Assembly (NCBI GenBank): GCA_905215345.1
Contig: CAJMPR010000022.1
Span: 1 to 63,837, forward strand
DNA: 63,837 bases
Source: an uncultured bacterium
GTDB taxonomy: Bacteria; Bacteroidota; Bacteroidia; Bacteroidales; Bacteroidaceae
Direction: 5' to 3'
In this document: in pieces, positions 1-9,452 of the stretch
How positions within the stretch are numbered: position 1 is the first letter of the stretch
Layout: every line of letters starts with the position of its first letter
Position numbers and translations under genes: made by a program
The notes under the pieces: model-generated
Databases searched by the model: none
Told to the model about the DNA's origin: nothing
The model's input: the letters and a program-made list of their open reading frames with translations, nothing else

Positions 1-14
1 AAAGGGTGGCATAA

Positions 15-56
15 CAAAAAAAAGAAGGTATCCTTTTCAGACACCTTCTTTTTTAT
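15..56. terminator. Bidirectional intrinsic terminator downstream of the TamA-like gene
   Basis: An 8-bp stem (AAGAAGGT at 22-29 with ACCTTCTT at 43-50) is flanked by an A run on the left and a T run on the right, so it can end transcription on either strand. It lies directly past the stop of the leftward barrel gene. Confidence 0.7.
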
Positions 57-97
57 TTACCACAATGCGGCACACATTCTTTTTTAATGTTCTCAGT

Positions 98-2431
98 TTA
101 AAAAGGATATCCTACTGCAAAATGGAAAGCAAAATCACGGCTGAATTTAGGATTAATAATAGGATAATGTTCTTTCTTGGTTTTATATACAGGGTTAATA
201 GCTTTCATACCCCCGTCAAAACGTAAAACAAAGAAATCTAAATCAAGACGTAATCCTAGACCGTAAGCAACTGCTATCTGCTTATAGAACTTATTAAATT
301 CAAACTTACCACCCGGTTGATCTTTATAGTCGCGTAAAGTCCAGATATTACCTGCATCCACAAAGACTGCACCTCTGAACTTCCAGAATAAACGGGTACG
401 GTATTCAACGTTCGCATCCAATTTTATATCTCCGGATTGATTCATAAAGTTACCGTCTCCGGGAAATATACCCGGACCTAAGTCACGTACAGACCAGCCA
501 CGCACACTGTTTGCACCACCGGAAAAATAACGCTTCTCAAAAGGAACGAGTGTCGCATTTCCATAAGGAACGGCAATACCTGCACCTAGATGACATGCAA
601 TGGAGTTACGATTATCAATAACTACATTCTTGGCAAAGTCGAAATCTCCTTTCACATACTGTGCGAAGGGGATACTAAACAAAGCATATTCACCATCTTC
701 ATTCTTCTTCATATTAGCCATCTTGGCAAAAGCATACAATAAATTACCCGCAGACTCAAAATTAAAGCGTATAGAATATGAATTACCAATAATCGTATTG
801 TTTATTAATGCCTGACCGGCACTGTTATAAATATAACTGTATCCTGTACGTACAATTAAACGGTCGTCGTAGTTGTATTTCAAGATATAGTTCTGATCCT
901 TGTTCAAATATTTATCTTCAAACTCTTTAGAAATGGAAGGCATATACAGATAGTTAATATCCAGCAAATCAATGCGATGCTGAGCACGTTGGCGCTGCAA
1001 TCCCCATTTATAGCTCCAATTGGCAGACGCGATGATACGTGAGAACTCCGGGCGTATCTGGTAGTTATATTGCACACCAAACTCTGTAGTAGCCCGTATT
1101 TTACGTCTGAAGTCATTGGACAAGAAAGGGAAAAGGAAACGTGGGAAATTGATGGTTGCTTCCGCTCCCAGTTCCGTATAATCTTCATGGTTATATCCAC
1201 TTTGTAGACCGGATACAGCTTCATAGGCACCACGAAGCTTAATCATAAAAGTTTCGGAGCCTTTAAATATATTCCGGTTTTGGTAAGACACAGATGCCGC
1301 CGCCCCCAAGTCTCCCGCTGAATTGGTACCTTCAAGTTCGAATGAAACAGAACGGTATTTGCTCTTTGTTAACATCACATAAGCATTCAGTTTGGAGCTA
1401 TCGCCCACCTGTGTTTCAAAAAAACGGATATTAGTATATTTTAATGCTTGCAGTCGACCGAAATTGGAATACGTACGCTGTACATCCTGCTCATTATATA
1501 AGCTGCCCGGAGTAATGCGCAGATTGTTTGTCAATACCTTGGGACGCAGATATAATTTGTCTTTATAATAGATGGGATATCCTTTGTAATGAACAGAATC
1601 ATTGATTTCTATACTGCTTAAGGCTGAGGACTCCAACACATTATAATCTGTAATAAAGTTTACCTTATTGATATAATACTGTCGGTGATTTTGCGGTACA
1701 GCATCATTGTGTTGCCGGTAGGGAGCTATATGCATGGTAACATCTACTTGATAGGTGTTTCTTACGGTATCTGCTGTATAAGAAATATATTCTTTATTAA
1801 ATTTATAATATCCGTTACGCAAAAGATTGCTTGTGATACGTTGGCGTTCAGCATCCAGCAGATTTACGTCCAGATACATTCCTTCTGAAAGATTGGTTGC
1901 AGCCGAATCCTGAAGCATATAATCTTTTATCTTCTCGTCCTTGATGTCATATTTTAGCGAACGGATTTTATAAGGCTTTCCACCGATCACTTTATAAGTC
2001 AATCTTAACTTTTTCTTCTTTGTGTAGTGTATCGGTTCTACCGTAGCTCCCATATATCCCATGTTCTGTACGGCTTTGGTCATTTCTTCACTGGAACGTT
2101 TGGTATCTTCCAGACTGAAAATTACCGGGGCATCTCCCAATTTACGTAATGTGCGGTTTATCCAACGTGTAGAATCACGCCCCGACCAATTATACACATA
2201 CAATTGTGTTTTTATCAGACTAAACCATTTGGCATTCGGGTTCTGACGGACATACATTGAAAGACTGGAAGGCTTTATTTCCTTATTGTCTGTTTGTATG
2301 CGCACTTCATCCAATAAATACGAGCCTTCCGGCACATATTTCGTGGTAGAGCAGGAAGCTAATAATAGTACGGTAGTAGCAAGTAGTGCGTAGCGAAAGC
2401 CTTTCTTCATACTCAGTAATTGATTGCGCAT
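98..2431 (-). CDS. tamL: TamA/BamA-type outer-membrane lipoprotein (TamL-like)
   Basis: This 777-residue protein looks like the Bacteroidetes lipoprotein version of TamA, an Omp85-family barrel that helps move proteins to or through the outer membrane. The N terminus is a lipoprotein signal ending LLLASC (Cys27). About 300 residues of POTRA-like sequence follow, then a predicted beta-barrel from about residue 370. The barrel carries GGANSVRGW, matching the conserved VRG-F/W loop of Omp85 proteins, and ends in an aromatic residue (GYPF). The -7 box at 2441-2448 would start the mRNA only a few bases before the first ATG. The second ATG (base 2410, MKKGFRYALL) gives a more normal signal peptide and is my preferred start. 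The family is clear; the TamL subtype is inferred from the lipobox. Confidence 0.85.
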   Translation of the reverse strand: MRNQLLSMKKGFRYALLATTVLLLASCSTTKYVPEGSYLLDEVRIQTDNKEIKPSSLSMYVRQNPNAKWFSLIKTQLYVYNWSGRDSTRWINRTLRKLGDAPVIFSLEDTKRSSEEMTKAVQNMGYMGATVEPIHYTKKKKLRLTYKVIGGKPYKIRSLKYDIKDEKIKDYMLQDSAATNLSEGMYLDVNLLDAERQRITSNLLRNGYYKFNKEYISYTADTVRNTYQVDVTMHIAPYRQHNDAVPQNHRQYYINKVNFITDYNVLESSALSSIEINDSVHYKGYPIYYKDKLYLRPKVLTNNLRITPGSLYNEQDVQRTYSNFGRLQALKYTNIRFFETQVGDSSKLNAYVMLTKSKYRSVSFELEGTNSAGDLGAAASVSYQNRNIFKGSETFMIKLRGAYEAVSGLQSGYNHEDYTELGAEATINFPRFLFPFLSNDFRRKIRATTEFGVQYNYQIRPEFSRIIASANWSYKWGLQRQRAQHRIDLLDINYLYMPSISKEFEDKYLNKDQNYILKYNYDDRLIVRTGYSYIYNSAGQALINNTIIGNSYSIRFNFESAGNLLYAFAKMANMKKNEDGEYALFSIPFAQYVKGDFDFAKNVVIDNRNSIACHLGAGIAVPYGNATLVPFEKRYFSGGANSVRGWSVRDLGPGIFPGDGNFMNQSGDIKLDANVEYRTRLFWKFRGAVFVDAGNIWTLRDYKDQPGGKFEFNKFYKQIAVAYGLGLRLDLDFFVLRFDGGMKAINPVYKTKKEHYPIINPKFSRDFAFHFAVGYPF

Positions 2432-2440
2432 AAACAGCTA

Positions 2441-2532
2441 CAAATATAGTCGTATTTTTTCTGTTCCCGAAATAAAAACGGCGGAAGGTGTCGGGAGTTT
2501 TTTGATTATATAGAAATAATCATGTACTTTTG
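2441..2532. promoter_or_regulatory. Divergent promoters for the TamA-like gene and the RNA methyltransferase gene
   Basis: On the plus strand TTTG at 2501-2504 lies 20 bases before TACTTTTG at 2525-2532, a good match to the Bacteroides -33/-7 pattern, 24 bases ahead of the ATG at 2556. On the minus strand a TATATTTG -7 box (2448-2441) precedes the barrel gene; its -33 box is weak. Confidence 0.6.
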
Positions 2533-2555
2533 TCAAACTATAACATTTCACGCAT

Positions 2556-3314
2556 ATGGCACTAAGTAAGAATCGCATCAAATATATCCGTTCGTTGGAG
2601 TTGAAAAAGAATCGTAAAGCTGAGCAGGTTTTTCTGGCTGAAGGGCCGAAATTGGTCGGTGATTTGCTGGGACATTTCAAATGTCGTTTTTTGATAGCCA
2701 CTACCGGATGGCTTGCTGAGAACAGACATTTGCCGACGAATGATGTAACAGAAGTGTCTGAGGAAGAATTGTCACGCGCCAGCCTTCTGAAAACCCCTCA
2801 ACAGGTGCTGGCTGTTTTTGAACAGCCGGATGATGTAATGGACACATCAGTTCTGAGCCATTCACTTTGCTTGGCGTTAGATGATGTGCAAGACCCCGGT
2901 AATTTAGGAACAATTATTCGTCTTGCCGACTGGTTTGGTATCGAGTATATTTTTTGCTCTCCCAATACAGTGGATGTTTACAGTCCAAAGACTATTCAGG
3001 CAACTATGGGAGGAATAGCACGCATAAAACTGCATTACACTTCCCTGCCCGAACTGATTCGGTCCGTAGGGAACATTCCGGTGTATGGTACATTTTTGGA
3101 TGGAGAGAATATGTATTCGCAGCCTCTTTCTGCACATGGGCTAATCGTTATGGGCAATGAAGGTAACGGTATAGGTAAAGAGGTGGAGCAATTGATTAAC
3201 CGGAAGCTATATATACCTAATTATCCGTCAGACCGTGAAACTTCCGAATCTTTGAATGTGGCAATAGCTACGGCAGTAGTTTGTGCGGAGTTCCGGCGAC
3301 AGGCAACAATGTAG
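2556..3314 (+). CDS. TrmH/SpoU-family RNA 2'-O-methyltransferase
   Basis: This 252-residue SpoU-class (knotted SPOUT) enzyme should transfer a methyl group from S-adenosylmethionine to a ribose 2'-OH in rRNA or tRNA. The three SpoU motifs are present in order: DPGNLGTIIRLADWFGI near residue 113, VMGNEGNGI near 198, and SLNVAIATAVV near the C terminus. An N-terminal RNA-binding-like segment (AEQVFLAEGPKLV) is typical of the RlmB/TsnR branch. The start follows a well-formed promoter. Its last 47 bases overlap tail-to-tail with the gene on the other strand. The family is secure; the target nucleotide cannot be read from the sequence. Confidence 0.9.
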   Translation: MALSKNRIKYIRSLELKKNRKAEQVFLAEGPKLVGDLLGHFKCRFLIATTGWLAENRHLPTNDVTEVSEEELSRASLLKTPQQVLAVFEQPDDVMDTSVLSHSLCLALDDVQDPGNLGTIIRLADWFGIEYIFCSPNTVDVYSPKTIQATMGGIARIKLHYTSLPELIRSVGNIPVYGTFLDGENMYSQPLSAHGLIVMGNEGNGIGKEVEQLINRKLYIPNYPSDRETSESLNVAIATAVVCAEFRRQATM

Positions 3315-3672
3315 AAATGTCAAATTTAGAGAAATAAACAGCAAACAGTCTCAAAGCCCCGCCAATAGAGTACGGGAGAATTGCTAATGAATTCTTTCGG
3401 AATTTTACTATAACTCTTTCGGAATTCATTAGTAATTCTTCCGGGATTTTACTGGATTTATTTTGAGGGGATATATCAGTGGATTTATTGTCAAGTTCTT
3501 TCAACTCTTCCTCATTCAAAAGAATGATGGCTCCCGGTAACCATTCCACATTTTCTATTTCTTCGGTTAACGGGAACATACGTACCACACACCCTTCCTC
3601 TGTCTCTATTACATATTGCTTATAATAGCCATATTCGGACAGGAATAAGAAGTGCGAAGCATATCTTTTCAT
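3268..3672 (-). CDS. Conserved small hypothetical protein upstream-partner of the DUF4296 gene
   Basis: I do not recognise this 134-residue protein. It has no signal peptide or clear membrane segment. The N-terminal half looks well ordered (HFLFLSEYGYYKQYVIETEE, then a charged stretch ending LPGAIILLNEEEL). The C-terminal third (from about residue 80) is coded by DNA containing an 11-bp perfect inverted repeat (3384-3394 with 3422-3432) and three imperfect TCTTTCGGAATTTTAC-like repeats. That end may therefore be recent or degraded. The gene starts 2 bases after the DUF4296 gene stops, so the two are probably co-transcribed, and it runs 47 bases into the methyltransferase gene on the other strand. 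Confidence 0.55.
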   Translation of the reverse strand: MKRYASHFLFLSEYGYYKQYVIETEEGCVVRMFPLTEEIENVEWLPGAIILLNEEELKELDNKSTDISPQNKSSKIPEELLMNSERVIVKFRKNSLAILPYSIGGALRLFAVYFSKFDISTLLPVAGTPHKLLP

Positions 3673-3674
3673 TC

Positions 3675-4592
3675 TTAATCTGTGGTTTGGCGTAACCTGG
3701 GGCGAGGACGCATTTCATGACGGGCCGGTTGCTCTTCCTCCTGCTTTTTTATTTCTACGGGTTTGGTAAGAGTGTCTTTCTTTTGCTCGATTTCGGCAAT
3801 GGAATCTTTCTTGGCATTGAACAAGGTATCCGTGGCATGGTAACGTATCAATTCAATACGGTCAGCTAACAAATACTGTGCGGACTTCTGCATCGGATAA
3901 TAGATAAATCCACGAATTTCCTTTATTTCGCCTAATGTATCGGCTACCAAAGAGAGAGTTTTTATTCCCGGTTTATTAACTTTCAGTATATTGCCGATAG
4001 TATCTTTGGCATAAAGAATCTGCATAGCCATTAAAGGAGCACTCATACTATCAGGCATTCCATTCGGAAAACGGAAACGGACTGTCCATTTCAATGTATC
4101 CCTGTCTCTAAAGTTGGTGTCTACGGGAATGGTAAAAGCTAATTTATTATTTAGCGGCATACCTGTCAACTGGTATATATGTCGCCAAGTCCATACATCA
4201 ATACTATCACCGGGAAGAGATTCCTTGGGTTTGTTGTCACGGATGGCAATCAGGTGATTGATACCGTCTCTTTCGGCTTTCAGGCGTGTATTTACTTTTT
4301 CGTATATCTTGGTAAGGGTTTCCGGATTACGCGCGTACCACACCATTGAGGAGTCAAAGTCAGCTTGTGTAATACCGTATTTTTTATAAACCGATTCAAT
4401 GTATAGTACCCGCTTATAACTTTCATTATAGGGAATATCCTCTCCCATTGCCTTGGCAATGTGAAAATCATAAAGCACGTTTTCCATCTTGGCGTCTGAT
4501 AAAACAGTGTCAGGTCTTTTCACCTGACATGCAGTAAAACAGAACGCCAAAAGGATTACGCTATACCATTGAATACGATTTCTTCTTTTCAT
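3675..4592 (-). CDS. DUF4296-domain lipoprotein
   Basis: This 305-residue predicted lipoprotein has a signal peptide ending FTAC (Cys22). It is followed by the DUF4296 hallmark (LSDAKMENVLYDFHIAKAMG and AIYxxxxYKKYGITxxDFDSSMVWY-like residues, about 32-90). The C terminus is rich in Lys, Glu and Pro, probably a flexible tail. Its ATG overlaps the TGA of lspA (ATGA), which implies translational coupling. Adjacency to lspA, the lipoprotein signal peptidase that would mature it, is conserved in Bacteroidales to my recollection. Function is unknown; a periplasmic or outer-membrane location is inferred from the lipobox. Confidence 0.8.
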   Translation of the reverse strand: MKRRNRIQWYSVILLAFCFTACQVKRPDTVLSDAKMENVLYDFHIAKAMGEDIPYNESYKRVLYIESVYKKYGITQADFDSSMVWYARNPETLTKIYEKVNTRLKAERDGINHLIAIRDNKPKESLPGDSIDVWTWRHIYQLTGMPLNNKLAFTIPVDTNFRDRDTLKWTVRFRFPNGMPDSMSAPLMAMQILYAKDTIGNILKVNKPGIKTLSLVADTLGEIKEIRGFIYYPMQKSAQYLLADRIELIRYHATDTLFNAKKDSIAEIEQKKDTLTKPVEIKKQEEEQPARHEMRPRPRLRQTTD

Positions 4593-5218
4593 GACTTACT
4601 TACAGCATGATAGGCATCATTCAAATATTTACTATAGAACAGTAATAAAGCTATGATACCGCAGCTAATTGCAGCATCGGCAAAGTTAAAAATCGGACTG
4701 AAGAAGATAAAATGGTCTCCACCTATAAGCGGCATCCATTCAGGCCAATTCGTATCGATAATAGGAAAATAAAACATGTCAACCACTTTTCCGTAAAACA
4801 AGGGAGCATATCCACCCCCTTCGGGCATGAATGTAGCCAGTTGTGAATGGGTGCTTTCATTAAACAGCACTCCGTAGAATACGCTGTCGATGATATTACC
4901 TAAAGCTCCTGTCAGGATCAGGGAGATGCAGATTATAAATCCGGTTTTCATACCCTTCTGAATAAACTTATACAAGAACCAGCCAATGATTGCCACCGCA
5001 ACGATACGAAATGAGGTGAGAAACAACTTACCGAATATTTCCATACCGAAAGCCATACCGTTATTTTCGGTAAAATAAATATAGAACCAATCTGTAATGC
5101 GAATACTCTCATGCCAATACATATGAGTCTTGACAATGACCTTGATTACCTGGTCTATAATCAGTACCGAGAAAATAACGAGTAAGGCAATCCGCCCTTT
5201 CGTGAAAAATTTCTTCAT
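4589..5218 (-). CDS. lspA: Lipoprotein signal peptidase (signal peptidase II)
   Basis: LspA cleaves the signal peptide of diacylglyceryl-modified prolipoproteins in the inner membrane. This copy has 209 residues, longer than the roughly 165 of E. coli. The extra length comes from a periplasmic insert between about residues 110 and 150. The active-site signatures are present: ENNGMAFGM, GALGNIIDSVFYG with the first catalytic Asp, and FNFADAAIS with the second. Four hydrophobic segments are visible. It is the middle gene of a leftward run, 2 bases after the DksA-like gene and overlapping the DUF4296 gene by 4. The window itself encodes many of its likely substrates. Confidence 0.95.
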   Translation of the reverse strand: MKKFFTKGRIALLVIFSVLIIDQVIKVIVKTHMYWHESIRITDWFYIYFTENNGMAFGMEIFGKLFLTSFRIVAVAIIGWFLYKFIQKGMKTGFIICISLILTGALGNIIDSVFYGVLFNESTHSQLATFMPEGGGYAPLFYGKVVDMFYFPIIDTNWPEWMPLIGGDHFIFFSPIFNFADAAISCGIIALLLFYSKYLNDAYHAVSKS

Positions 5219-5220
5219 CC

Positions 5221-5601
5221 TTATTTCTTGCCGTTGTTTTTAGCTTCAATGCTCAATGTAGCATGAGGTACTGCACGCAAACGTTCTGCAGGAATCAGCT
5301 TTCCGGTTTCGCGGCAAATGCCATACGTCTTATTATTGATGCGTACCAAAGCCGCCTGCAACCCCTGGATAAACTTCAACTGGCGTTGTGCCAGGCGTGT
5401 AGTTTCTTCCTTGGACAAGGTATTGGCACCTTCTTCCAGTACTTTATACGTGGGAGAGGTATCGTCTGTATCGTTACCATCTGCACCTGTAAGGCTGGCT
5501 TTCAACAACTCATAATCGCGTTGTGCCAACTCTAACTTTTCCATAATAATGGCGCGGAATTCTTCCAATTCAGCATCCGAGTATCTTGTCTTTTCTGCCA
5601 T
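5221..5601 (-). CDS. TraR/DksA-family protein lacking most zinc-finger cysteines
   Basis: This 126-residue protein has the DksA/TraR layout. A helical N-terminal region contains acidic residues (DGNDTDDTSPTYKVLEEGA, about 40-58). A C-terminal region follows with YGICRETGKLIPAERLRAVP, where the C4 zinc finger normally sits. Only one of the four cysteines remains, so zinc binding is unlikely; cysteine-poor DksA homologues exist in other bacteria. Members bind the RNA polymerase secondary channel and modulate the stringent response. That role here is inferred from family. It sits between ileS and lspA with short spacers. Confidence 0.85.
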   Translation of the reverse strand: MAEKTRYSDAELEEFRAIIMEKLELAQRDYELLKASLTGADGNDTDDTSPTYKVLEEGANTLSKEETTRLAQRQLKFIQGLQAALVRINNKTYGICRETGKLIPAERLRAVPHATLSIEAKNNGKK

Positions 5602-5634
5602 AACTTTACGTGTTTAATCAGTTAGTATTAATCG

Positions 5635-8600
5635 TTATTTCTTTACAACATCCACATACAGGGAGAAATCGTCGAAATTAAGCTCCATACCGTTTTCTAC
5701 GCTATCTGCCAATGTCAGTGAGGTTCCTAAAACCTGGTTACAAATATAATCTTTATATTCGTTTACCGCATCATCTGTTTGCGGATTTTTTGATAATGTA
5801 ATCTTTATTTTGTCCGTTATCTCGAAACCACTTGATTTACGAATGTTCTGAATACGGTTTACCAACTCACGGGCAATACCCTCCCGACGCAGTTCCTCGG
5901 TTACTGTAACTTCAAGAGCCACAGTTAATTTACCTTCATTGGCAACCAACCATCCGGGAATATCTTCGCTGATGATTTCTACATCCGATGTTTCAATAAC
6001 AGCTTCCGTATCATCCAGAGTTAATGTATAAGAACCGTTCTTTTCCAGTTCACCGATAGCTTCTTGTGACATGTCGGCTACAGCAGCAGCTACGGCTTTC
6101 ATCTGTTTGCCGAATTTCGGCCCCAGTTTCTTGAAGTCACACTTTACTTTCTTCACTAATACGCCTGCTGCACCATCTACAAACTTGATTTCCTTTACAT
6201 TCACCTCGTTCATTATAAGTGCTTTTACTGCCTCGATGTGTGCACGTTGTTCTTCGTCTACCACCGGAATCATAATACATTGCAGCGGTTGACGAACTTT
6301 AATGTTCACCTTACGACGTAAAGCCAATACCATGGATGTAACATCTTGTGCCATCTGCATACGGGCTTCCAGTTCCTTGTCTATCATTTCCTCCTTACAT
6401 TCGGGGAACTTGGCAAGGTGAACGGAAACGACGCTATCACGTCCCGTAGCCGAAATTAAGTCGTTATACAACATATCGGCATAGAATGGAGCAATCGGAG
6501 CCATCAGTTTGGCAACTGTTTCCAGACAGGTATAGAGAGTTTGATAAGCAGACAACTTGTCTTGAGTCATGCCGCCACCCCAGAAACGTTTACGGTTCAG
6601 GCGAACGTACCAGTTAGAGAGGTTGTCATTTACGAAGTCGGATATCAAACGTCCGGCTTTCGTAGGCTCATATTCATTATAACAAGTATCTACATTCTTC
6701 ACCAATGTATTGAGTACGGAAAGTATCCATCGGTCAATTTCCGGACGCTCTGTCATTGGAACGTCTGCTTCCTTATATTCAAATCCGTCTACATTGGCAT
6801 ATAGAGCAAAGAAAGAATACGTATTATATAAAGTACCGAAGAACTTACGGCGTACTTCTTCTATTCCCTCTACGTCAAATTTCAGGTTATCCCACGGAGA
6901 TGAATTTGTTATCATGTACCAACGCAGTGGATCGGAGCCATATTGCTCGATAGTAGAGAATGGGTCAACCGCATTGCCTAAACGTTTGGACATCTTGTTA
7001 CCGTTCTTATCAAGTACCAAACCGTTAGAGATTACAGCCTTGTATGAAACGCTGTCGAATACCATCGTAGCAATGGCATGGAGAGTAAAGAACCAGCCGC
7101 GTGTCTGGTCTACACCTTCAGCAATGAAATCGGCAGGATATACCTGGTGTGTATCCAGCAACTCTTTGTTCTCAAACGGATAGTGAATTTGCGCATAAGG
7201 CATTGCACCGGAGTCAAACCACACGTCAATTAAGTCCGTCTCACGTTTCATCGGTTTGCCATCCTCGGATACGAGGACAATATCATCTACATATGGACGA
7301 TGCAAATCTATCCTATCGTAATTTTCCGTAGCATATACACCCGGTTGGAATCCTTTGTCTTTATAAGGGTTGGATGTCATTAATCCTGCTGCTACGGATT
7401 TTTCTATTTCATTGTACAATTCTTCTGCAGATTCGATGCAAATCTCTTCGCTACCGTCTTCCGTACGCCAAATAGGTAACGGAGTTCCCCAGTAACGTGA
7501 ACGGCTCAGGTTCCAATCATTCAGATTTTCCAGCCATTTGCCGAAACGTCCCGTACCGGTGCTTTCCGGTTTCCAGTTGATAGTCTTGTTCAATTCCATC
7601 ATACGTTCCTTGCAAGCGGTGCTACGGATAAACCAGCTATCCAGCGGATAATATAATACCGGCTTGTCTGTACGCCAGCAGTGCGGATAGTTATGTACAT
7701 GCTTTTCTATCTTGAATGCCTGGTTATTGGCTTTCATCATCATGCAGATGTAGATGTCAAGCGATTCGGCAGCTTGTGCTGCTTTTTCGTCGTATTTGCC
7801 GTCAACAGTAAATTGTGGGTCGTAGGCGTTTTTCACCCAACGTCCCTGATATTCTTTATAAGCATCCACATCGACACATTCTTTCACAAACTTCTCATCC
7901 AATTCATCTATCAAGTAGAATTTGCCGGTAAGGTCTACCATAGGACGGGTTTCACCGCGCTTGTTAATCATAAACAAGGAAGGAATACCTGCCGCACGGG
8001 CTACAAAAGCGTCATCCGCACCGAATGTCGGGGCAATGTGTACGATACCCGTACCGTCTTCGGTAGTCACATAATCACCGAGGATTACGCGGAACCCTTT
8101 GTCACTGACACTCCAGTTGCCGTCATTATCCACATCTACCGGCTTCACCCACGGAATAAGCTGTTCGTATTCCATTCCTACCAAATCCGGACCTTTGTAC
8201 TCGCCTACTATCTTGAATGGAATCAACTTGTCTCCTTGCTTATAATCCTCTAATGCAAGTTCTTCCGCTTTTTTATTGAAGTGAGTATATAACAGTACTT
8301 TTGCTAATATGACTGTCATCTTCTCACCTGTATATCCATTGTAAGTTTGTACGGCTACATAATCAATCTTCGGACCTACACAGAGTGCCGTGTTCGAAGG
8401 CAATGTCCACGGAGTAGTAGTCCATGCAATAAAGTAAGGTGTACCCCACTCTGCCATTTCAGGCTTCGGATTCTTTATCTTAAACTGTCCTACTACCGTT
8501 GTATCTTTCACGTCACGGTAACAACCGGGCTGGTTCAACTCATGTGAACTCAAACCTGTTCCTGCTGCCGGAGAATACGGCTGTATGGTATATCCTTTAT

Positions 8601-9123
8601 AAAGGAGCCCTTTTTTATAGAGTTGCTTTAACAGCCACCACAGAGTTTCGATGTAGCGGTTATCGTAAGTGATATACGGGTCTTTCATATCCACCCAATA
8701 GCCCATCTTATGCGTCAGGTCTTCCCATTCTTTGGTAAACTTCATGACATCCTTACGGCATGCTGCATTATATTCGGCTACGGAGATAGATTTACCGATA
8801 TCCTCTTTCGTGATACCCAGCGCTTTTTCCACACCCAGTTCTACAGGAAGCCCGTGCGTGTCCCATCCGGCTTTGCGTTTTACCAGAAAGCCTTTCATGG
8901 TTTTATAACGGCAGAAAATATCCTTAATGGAACGAGCCATTACGTGGTGAATACCCGGCATACCATTAGCCGAGGGAGGTCCTTCGAAAAACACGAAAGA
9001 AGGACAACCTTCACGTTCTGTCATACTCTTGGCGAAAACCTGGTTCTCGTCCCACTTCTTCAACACTTTCTTATTTACTTCCGAAAGGTCAAATTTTGAA
9101 TATTCGGCAAACTTCTTACCCAT
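5635..9123 (-). CDS. ileS: Isoleucyl-tRNA synthetase
   Basis: This 1162-residue class I synthetase charges tRNA-Ile. The HIGH-equivalent motif is in GMPGIHHVMAR near residue 54, and the KMSKS-equivalent is NKMSKRLGN near residue 690. A large editing domain (TTTPWTLPSNTALCVG near 245), anticodon-binding domain and long C-terminal extension complete it. The length and lack of a C-terminal zinc motif resemble the eukaryote-like IleRS type, which is generally linked to natural mupirocin insensitivity; that link is from family knowledge, not tested here. It is transcribed ahead of the DksA-like gene with a 33-base gap and may share a transcript with lspA. Confidence 0.97.
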   Translation of the reverse strand: MGKKFAEYSKFDLSEVNKKVLKKWDENQVFAKSMTEREGCPSFVFFEGPPSANGMPGIHHVMARSIKDIFCRYKTMKGFLVKRKAGWDTHGLPVELGVEKALGITKEDIGKSISVAEYNAACRKDVMKFTKEWEDLTHKMGYWVDMKDPYITYDNRYIETLWWLLKQLYKKGLLYKGYTIQPYSPAAGTGLSSHELNQPGCYRDVKDTTVVGQFKIKNPKPEMAEWGTPYFIAWTTTPWTLPSNTALCVGPKIDYVAVQTYNGYTGEKMTVILAKVLLYTHFNKKAEELALEDYKQGDKLIPFKIVGEYKGPDLVGMEYEQLIPWVKPVDVDNDGNWSVSDKGFRVILGDYVTTEDGTGIVHIAPTFGADDAFVARAAGIPSLFMINKRGETRPMVDLTGKFYLIDELDEKFVKECVDVDAYKEYQGRWVKNAYDPQFTVDGKYDEKAAQAAESLDIYICMMMKANNQAFKIEKHVHNYPHCWRTDKPVLYYPLDSWFIRSTACKERMMELNKTINWKPESTGTGRFGKWLENLNDWNLSRSRYWGTPLPIWRTEDGSEEICIESAEELYNEIEKSVAAGLMTSNPYKDKGFQPGVYATENYDRIDLHRPYVDDIVLVSEDGKPMKRETDLIDVWFDSGAMPYAQIHYPFENKELLDTHQVYPADFIAEGVDQTRGWFFTLHAIATMVFDSVSYKAVISNGLVLDKNGNKMSKRLGNAVDPFSTIEQYGSDPLRWYMITNSSPWDNLKFDVEGIEEVRRKFFGTLYNTYSFFALYANVDGFEYKEADVPMTERPEIDRWILSVLNTLVKNVDTCYNEYEPTKAGRLISDFVNDNLSNWYVRLNRKRFWGGGMTQDKLSAYQTLYTCLETVAKLMAPIAPFYADMLYNDLISATGRDSVVSVHLAKFPECKEEMIDKELEARMQMAQDVTSMVLALRRKVNIKVRQPLQCIMIPVVDEEQRAHIEAVKALIMNEVNVKEIKFVDGAAGVLVKKVKCDFKKLGPKFGKQMKAVAAAVADMSQEAIGELEKNGSYTLTLDDTEAVIETSDVEIISEDIPGWLVANEGKLTVALEVTVTEELRREGIARELVNRIQNIRKSSGFEITDKIKITLSKNPQTDDAVNEYKDYICNQVLGTSLTLADSVENGMELNFDDFSLYVDVVKK

Positions 9124-9254
9124 CTTTTATTTAAAATTTGGCTGCGTTCAAAACAGCTTCTATTATTTAATTATTGTATTCTAACTATTTGCAATTTGCG
9201 ATAAAGAAAGGACTTTCTGATGCATAGAAAGCTATCCTCCCTATTTTAAGGGTG

Positions 9255-9262
9255 CAAATTTA
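9255..9262 (-). promoter_or_regulatory. Possible -7 box for ileS
   Basis: TAAATTTG on the minus strand fits the Bacteroides -7 consensus about 130 bases ahead of ileS, but I find no clear -33 box. The 329-base gap 9124-9452 otherwise holds only the peroxidase terminator. A short rightward reading frame there (9252-9434) runs through that terminator and looks spurious. Confidence 0.4.
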
Positions 9263-9391
9263 CAAAAAACTTAGAGAAAAGAGATTATTGAGCGGAAAAA
9301 ACGTACTTTTTAATTTTGCTGATGGCTTGCGGTTGAATTATATATTTAAGTTTCGCATGCTGCTCAACTTGAGTTATATAGTGGCTAAAAG

Positions 9392-9422
9392 AAAAGAGTC
9401 CGGTATCATACCGGACTCTTTT
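9392..9422 (-). terminator. Terminator of the cytochrome c peroxidase operon
   Basis: A perfect 14-bp stem (9392-9405 with 9409-9422) with a 3-base loop lies 31 bases past the peroxidase stop codon. On the minus strand it ends in a T-rich stretch. Confidence 0.8.
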
Positions 9423-9452
9423 CAGATTAAATAAGCTTTAAAGATATTTTCT

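Noticed and set aside
7681..8253. A 190-codon rightward frame inside ileS
   Set aside because: It lies wholly opposite a conserved part of isoleucyl-tRNA synthetase; it is a shadow frame.
9252..9434. A 60-codon rightward frame ahead of the peroxidase terminator
   Set aside because: It runs through a perfect terminator stem and has no family resemblance; it is an AT-rich intergenic frame.
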